A DNA stretch of 64,000 bases from Amorphochlora amoebiformis. Lineage: Eukaryota; Cercozoa; Chlorarachniophyceae. Below, one piece after another: positions 1-64,000 of the stretch; positions within the stretch are counted from its first letter, which is position 1; every line of letters starts with the position of its first letter. The position numbers were made by a program, and so were the translations under genes. The notes below the pieces were generated by a model. That model was given only the letters and a program-made list of their open reading frames with translations, did not search any database and had not been told where the DNA came from. Where the stretch lies: the NCBI GenBank assembly GCA_054601695.1, contig BAAHQB010000456.1, forward strand, positions 24,401 to 88,400. The letters run 5' to 3'.

Positions 1-11
1 TACATATATAC

Positions 12-13232
<13,221 letters not shown>

Positions 13233-13577
13233 TCGAAATATGGGCGCGAAGGGATTCTCCTGGACAACTTTAGCCAAGGGCTTTGAAAATTGATATCCCA
13301 AGATGCCTGAATAGAGGTAGCACCTAGAGGGACTCGTGGGGCCGGCGCGTCCATCTGTAGGCCATGACTTCGGGCTTTGCGATGACTAAAATCATGTTTG
13401 GCTCGGCCTGTCACTTATTCGTGTGTGACATTGCATGCTGTCACTATTATTATTAGAGGGTTTTGCCTGAAACGTAAAGCGCGGGTTTGACGAATACGCA
13501 CACGGTCGAGTCGGAAAGGAGGATATACGGGAGGCAGGGATCTTCGGACCAGGCTCAAGGCGACGAGAACCAGAAAG
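13233..13577. promoter_or_regulatory. Divergent promoter region, UGT / PH-RCC1-FYVE copy 1
   Basis: This is the spacer between head-to-head starts and is mixed-sequence DNA free of TA arrays. On the minus strand it remains open in the UGT frame back to about 13,390, so part may be 5' exon. The first PRAF-like ATG sits inside a perfect CRE/ATF-type palindrome TGACGTCA (13,579-13,586). No clear TATA box is seen; the promoter role is inferred from gene orientation only. Confidence 0.5.
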
Positions 13578-23698
<10,121 letters not shown>

Positions 23699-24813
23699 GT
23701 TGAAATTTGAACCATTTACGTTGTCATATTAGTTCCGACTTGGGATATCATCTAGATCATAAATAACCCCAATCTAAATTTAAACACCGTTCAATGACCA
23801 TGGCAAGCATTCATATTTGTGTAGTTAGAACTAGAACTTAGAACTAGTACCAGTAGTACTACCGACTAGACTGACAGACAAGAGTAGTCTCTAGTACAGT
23901 AGTAGTCTACTGAGGTAGTCTAGGTAGTATTAGCTAGACTAGCTAGACTAGTAACCAATATTGATTATCTGGATTCTCTAATTCTAGAGACCATGCCGCA
24001 AGTTTAGAGTGTATCTATAGATCTACCTAGTCTACGTCCAGACGTACTACTAGTACTAGACCAGTAGACGTACTAGACGTAGTTGATTCTAGTCTAGTAC
24101 ACATCTACTAGATCTAATCATCTAGACATGTACCTAGATGTACTATAGACTAGTCTCTAGAGTCTATAGAGTAGTACTCTAGGTACTAGTAGTAGTAGAG
24201 TACAAGAGTCTAGACTGGTAGAGCCAGTAGAGAGTAGACTAGGCCTGTAGGTAGATCTAGAGATAGGTATCTATACTAGTATAGAGAATCTACTACTTAG
24301 TACAATCTAGACAATTGTGGAATAATAATAACTAGCCTGGTGATAAGGAAATTTTGCCTGACCATGATCTAGATGATACTGGGATATGACAAACTTGATA
24401 TAAGAACTGCCACATGTGTATGTTCAATGATAATTCTAGTATGATCTGGAGTATCCCTAGTATCCAGATCTAGTAGATACGATATATCTCTTGTATCTAG
24501 TGTATCTTCTGGATCTCGAGATATCATCTAGATCATACTCAATTAATTATCTAGATTATGCTAGTCTAGTAGTAGTATGCACAGTCTAGACCTTATATAG
24601 TAGTGCTAACGCTAGGCTTTACGTTTTGTATCCGTGTATCTAGCTTTCGCATGTAAACTAAATCTAGAAATGTGAAGAGCTTTCGTACATCTAGATCTAC
24701 ATGCCGTAGCTAGATCGAGTCGACGTCTACTGTCTTGACTGTAGAGAATATCTCCTGTGATCGATGCGCGATCTAGCCCGAAGACTAGTATCTAGGTAGG
24801 ACTAGAGTCGACG
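23699..24813. repeat. Convergent spacer made of CTAG-rich DNA
   Basis: Between two convergent stop codons. From about 23,820 to 24,800 the sequence is dense in CTAG and overlapping words (TCTAGA, ACTAGT, GTACTAG, TAGTAG); by eye about 25 CTAG tetramers occur in 23,880-24,320, against fewer than two expected by chance. No exact tandem period is visible and no coding potential on either strand. Confidence 0.75.
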
Positions 24814-26686
<1,873 letters not shown>

Positions 26687-26758
26687 TGGTCAACGGTTTG
26701 TCACCGGAGCCGAGAAGATGAAATTTAAACAATATTCCATGGAGATCTTTTCGGCTTG
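26687..26758. promoter_or_regulatory. 72-bp divergent promoter, Tudor-like / Aat-like genes
   Basis: Only 72 bp separate the two opposing ATG codons, so core promoters and 5' leaders of both genes must overlap or lie within each other's transcribed region. An out-of-frame upstream ATG at 26,739 opens a 7-codon reading frame ending TGA that overlaps the ATG used for the Aat-family protein. No TATA box was recognised. Confidence 0.6.
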
Positions 26759-37828
<11,070 letters not shown>

Positions 37829-38306
37829 TTGTCTTCGTAATTATTTAGCTAGTTAGACGTTGAATCAAGTTACCTTGGTTGTAGATTTCGGGTCCCGCGG
37901 CGCAAGAATTAGAATTAAAGTTATGGGTTTTAAATGTGCAATTATATCTAATACGTCATAAAACAAAATTTACTAGATCAATGAACTTAAGAGTAGCGTC
38001 GTGGAGATCCAGATACTCTAGTACTTTTTCGGTTTAGTACGGTGCTGACTGGCGGGGTCCATCAATTTGCGGAACTTCAAATTGGTGGCTGGATACTATC
38101 TAGACCTAGTAGACTCTGACTCTAGATAATCAGAAATATCTCTTAGCCAGCACGGCTAAATTCACTAGTTTATACCACTTATAATTCTCTTAGTTAACGA
38201 TCAATTCAAAGCAATTATACTAGATTAATAAACTTCCAATTTGAATATATTTTTAATGAACACAATTTCAGCATACGATCGTCATATCAGATATTGGTAA
38301 GTAAGG
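37829..38306. other. Convergent spacer between Aat-like and CLASP-like genes
   Basis: Mixed AT-rich DNA without microsatellites. Several CTAG words cluster at 37,970-38,030 and 38,090-38,230, a diluted form of the composition in the other two convergent spacers. It presumably holds both 3' untranslated regions and polyadenylation signals; no coding potential is seen. Confidence 0.55.
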
Positions 38307-43750
<5,444 letters not shown>

Positions 43751-43877
43751 GGCAATCTGAATGCGCGATTTTCTTTTCTGATGGACGTCCCGGAGAGTTA
43801 AGGCGGTTTCAGGTGAAAGATTTGTTGAAAAGTTCGACACACGTGCCACATGTGACTCCCCCTTACGTCACAAAAAA
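43751..43877. promoter_or_regulatory. 127-bp divergent promoter, CLASP-like / PH-RCC1-FYVE copy 2
   Basis: Compact spacer without TA arrays. It contains an E-box/G-box CACGTG near 43,840 and a half-CRE TTACGTCA at 43,863-43,870, a few bases upstream of the plus-strand ATG. Copy 1 of the paralogue has a full TGACGTCA at the equivalent place, so the element may be shared; this is inference from two sites. Confidence 0.5.
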
Positions 43878-57543
<13,666 letters not shown>

Positions 57544-58866
57544 TTAATAAAACCTTGGGCAGTATATACGTTTGAGTAGCATCCCGATGGCGTAAATCAT
57601 GCAGATCACCCCGGTGATCAGGTAGCAGGCTCCGAGGAAGAAATTCCTTCCCCCGATTCCGGACACGGTAGACAACAAGATATGTTTCTCTCCATCAAAT
57701 CCCTTTACATCGAAGTTGTTGAACACGAAGACGGTCAGCTGGTCTCCAGACTTGAGGTCCTGGTTACCTATCTTGCGGTACAGCTTGTTGAATCTGGGCA
57801 ATCCCGCAACACGGAACCACACCTAATTCGTAATTGAAATTGTGATGGTATATTTTGAAAGCTTCATGATGGAGCAGAGAGGGTGTGATTGACGACAGGT
57901 GAAGAACAACCTGGAAGTCCTGGTCAGTAGGCAGCGGTAGGAGGTTCCCCCTCGTTCCCGTCCTTGTGAAATCCCCTCCATTGATAATCTCGGTAATCTC
58001 GGTAACGTTCTTGAATTTGGTTTCACGGTCGGACCGCCAAGATATGTCACTACCATCCCAATTCTGCGAATAAATGATGATTACCCCTAACAAACCATGT
58101 ACTTGATATTAATGAGAAGAATAGAGGAGTAAACTACGAACCCCTTCCGTGAGATTTACGCCATTGTGCTGCAACACGAATATATCTGAAGGAAGCATTT
58201 ATTAGATGGTCGAGGGACAAGGCGAAATAAGCTCTCTCACCGTTGAAGAAGCTATTGGCGATCAGTCCGCATGGGTATATTGTTTTTCCATCTCGTTTTC
58301 GTGCACTATCCACGGTGCATTGGTCAGTATCGTCAATGTCGCCCTGGTGAAAAACAGCGATAATAAGCATGTTGGTCGACTGTATTCAATGAGTTGACGA
58401 CGGTAGCGGTACTTGCAATTGGTGAATGTCGTAGTCCATCACGTATGATCGATGGTTTTGGTAGAAGTTCACGAGCTTATAGTAGAAGTAGACGGGGTGG
58501 TCCATATCTTGGTCGACAGTCATGGTCACTTTGCACACCCGCTGGCCGTCGCAGATGTCATCGTATCGCTTCGAGAGCTCGATAGTCTAACGAATAGATA
58601 TTGCTGAGTCATCACATCTTTGTTGCGGACATTCGTAGACTTACGCTTGACGAGAGGACAAGCACAGCAATCCCAATACTTATGAAAGCAACGGCAAATA
58701 TCATGAAGATGGTGAAGATACACATTGGCGTCTGTATTGGACGCCAAGCCCATAGCTTTTGTTGAAAGAAGCTATTTTTGGCGATCTGCCTCTTGCGACG
58801 AACGCGCCCCGGGTCGTCCTCAGCGGAAAAGAGATCCTCGTCGTTCTGGTCTCGAACGGACGCCAT
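57544..58866 (-). CDS. CDC50/LEM3 (TMEM30) family P4-ATPase beta subunit
   Basis: 324-residue model, 6 exons in coding order: 58866-58645, 58586-58413, 58343-58241, 58185-58142, 58063-57911, 57822-57544; all GT-AG, phase-consistent, total 975 nt with stop. CDC50 proteins pair with P4-ATPases (flippases) and are needed for their ER exit and lipid-translocating activity. Visible family features: N-terminal FFQQKLWAWRPIQTP before a first membrane span (MCIFTIFMIFAVAFISIGI), the ectodomain segment PVYFYYKLVNFYQNHRSYV, PCGLIANSFFN, WFRVAGLPRFNKLY, VFVFNNFDVKGFDGEKHIL, and a second span near the C-terminus (LGACYLITGVICMIYAIGM). The length fits the family (about 320-400). A conserved ectodomain Cys pair is plausible (CDGQRVC), and other Cys residues sit before PCGL. 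Its introns are only about 50-90 bp and carry no TA repeats, unlike all its neighbours. Convergent with PH-RCC1-FYVE copy 2 and divergent from the gene starting at 59,367. Confidence 0.92.
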
Positions 58867-59366
58867 GATTCTGGAGGTACTGCACCCGAGAAATTAATTC
58901 TTTGGAGAATATCCGGTACAATTAAGCGCCATGTTGGAGCGCCTTGGGGCGTTCGGGCGTGCTCGAATACCCAAGAATTATACCCCTCCGGATCCGCCCA
59001 GCACGCCGTCAACATGTCTCAAGAGAATCTATCGATTTTCCGGGAGGCTACGCGAAATTTTCCAGGCTCCTGCGCATCCGGCAGCAGTGATAATTGGATT
59101 TCTGTCTACGGTTCGAAGACTATCTGTTCAAACCAACACCTTATCCTATTCCCATGTCTATAAATATACATTCTTAGCAATTTAATGCTTCACACCCGAA
59201 TCTCCTCACAGTTTCGAATCCTGATACTTATCCCTCTGTAACCTGTTACACCCCACCCCAATTCTTCCGCATGGTGTTCTAGAAAACCCTCATCCTTCGA
59301 CCTAACTATACCACTCTATACTCCAATCAGATCCTTTTTCTCTCCTTCTCCCGCCTCAGTCCTAAC
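58867..59366. promoter_or_regulatory. Divergent promoter region, CDC50-family / membrane-protein gene
   Basis: About 500 bp of mixed, moderately GC-rich sequence free of microsatellites, between opposing ATG codons. Open frames here (for example around 58,931-59,185) show no family features and are treated as chance. The stretch 59,250-59,366 is pyrimidine-rich, as expected of a 5' leader for the plus-strand gene. Confidence 0.4.
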
Positions 59367-63667
<4,301 letters not shown>

Positions 63668-63689
63668 TTGAAAAGTTTCTTTCTCGATC

Positions 63690-63873
63690 CTGAAAATCAT
63701 GTTATATATGCATATATCCATATATGTGTATATATGTGTATGTATGTGTATGTGTATGTATATATCCATATACACATATATACATATATATATATATATA
63801 TATACATATGTGTATATATATATAGATATATATATAGTATATGTACATATACATGTATGTATGTATGTATATA

Positions 63874-63906
<33 letters not shown>

Positions 63907-64000
63907 GTTTATATATATATATAATATCTATATTCTTATATATTTTTTATAGTTGTATATATATGTATATTATATATTTATATATATATATATATATATA
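63690..64000. repeat. TA/TG array at the right edge
   Basis: TA array with TG/CA runs continuing off the window. Nothing else is seen. Confidence 0.85.

Overview
This window is nuclear DNA from a eukaryote, most likely a protist or alga. The evidence is gene content and structure: spliceosomal GT-AG introns in every gene, and families that include a sterol-glucosyltransferase-like enzyme, PH-RCC1-FYVE proteins, a CLASP/TOG protein, a CDC50 flippase subunit and a leucyl/phenylalanyl-tRNA-protein transferase homologue. I cannot place it in a lineage from the sequence alone. More than half of the bases are microsatellite, overwhelmingly (TA)n, with smaller blocks of GT/CA, GA/CT and, strikingly, (CG)n. 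Most long reading frames are translations of these repeats (Tyr-Ile, Arg-Ala, Ser-Leu, Arg-Glu runs) and are not genes. I built the gene models by hand, joining conserved protein segments across GT/AG splice sites and checking reading-frame phase at each junction.

Layout, left to right: (1) minus strand, about 12-13,232, UGT80-type sterol 3-beta-glucosyltransferase, running off the left edge; (2) plus, 13,578-23,698, PH-RCC1-FYVE protein, copy 1, 25 exons, 602 residues; (3) minus, 24,814-26,686, tandem Tudor-knot-like protein, 4 exons, 323 residues; (4) plus, 26,759-37,828, leucyl/phenylalanyl-tRNA-protein transferase (Aat) family protein, 18 exons, 404 residues; (5) minus, 38,307-43,750, CLASP-like protein with an N-terminal coiled coil, 14 exons, 666 residues; (6) plus, 43,878-55,654, PH-RCC1-FYVE protein, copy 2, about 27 exons; (7) minus, 57,544-58,866, CDC50/LEM3 family protein, 6 exons, 324 residues; (8) plus, from 59,367, an unresolved small membrane-protein gene that may extend to about 63,667.

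The genes alternate strictly - + - + - + - +, giving four head-to-head pairs with start codons 72 to about 500 bp apart and three tail-to-tail junctions. The (TA)n arrays lie almost entirely inside introns. The four divergent promoters and two of the three convergent spacers lack them. The convergent spacers instead carry DNA unusually rich in CTAG and related TAG/CTA words. Other accessory content includes a two-copy tRNA-derived SINE-like family with a third fragment, a 380-bp foldback element, scattered degenerate TTAGGG-like repeats, and a roughly 750-bp near-pure (CG)n block at 61.5-62.3 kb. No coherent new enzymatic system is apparent. The most unusual features are the genome architecture (intron-confined TA arrays, CTAG-rich terminators, long CG tract, very small exons) and a eukaryotic Aat homologue.
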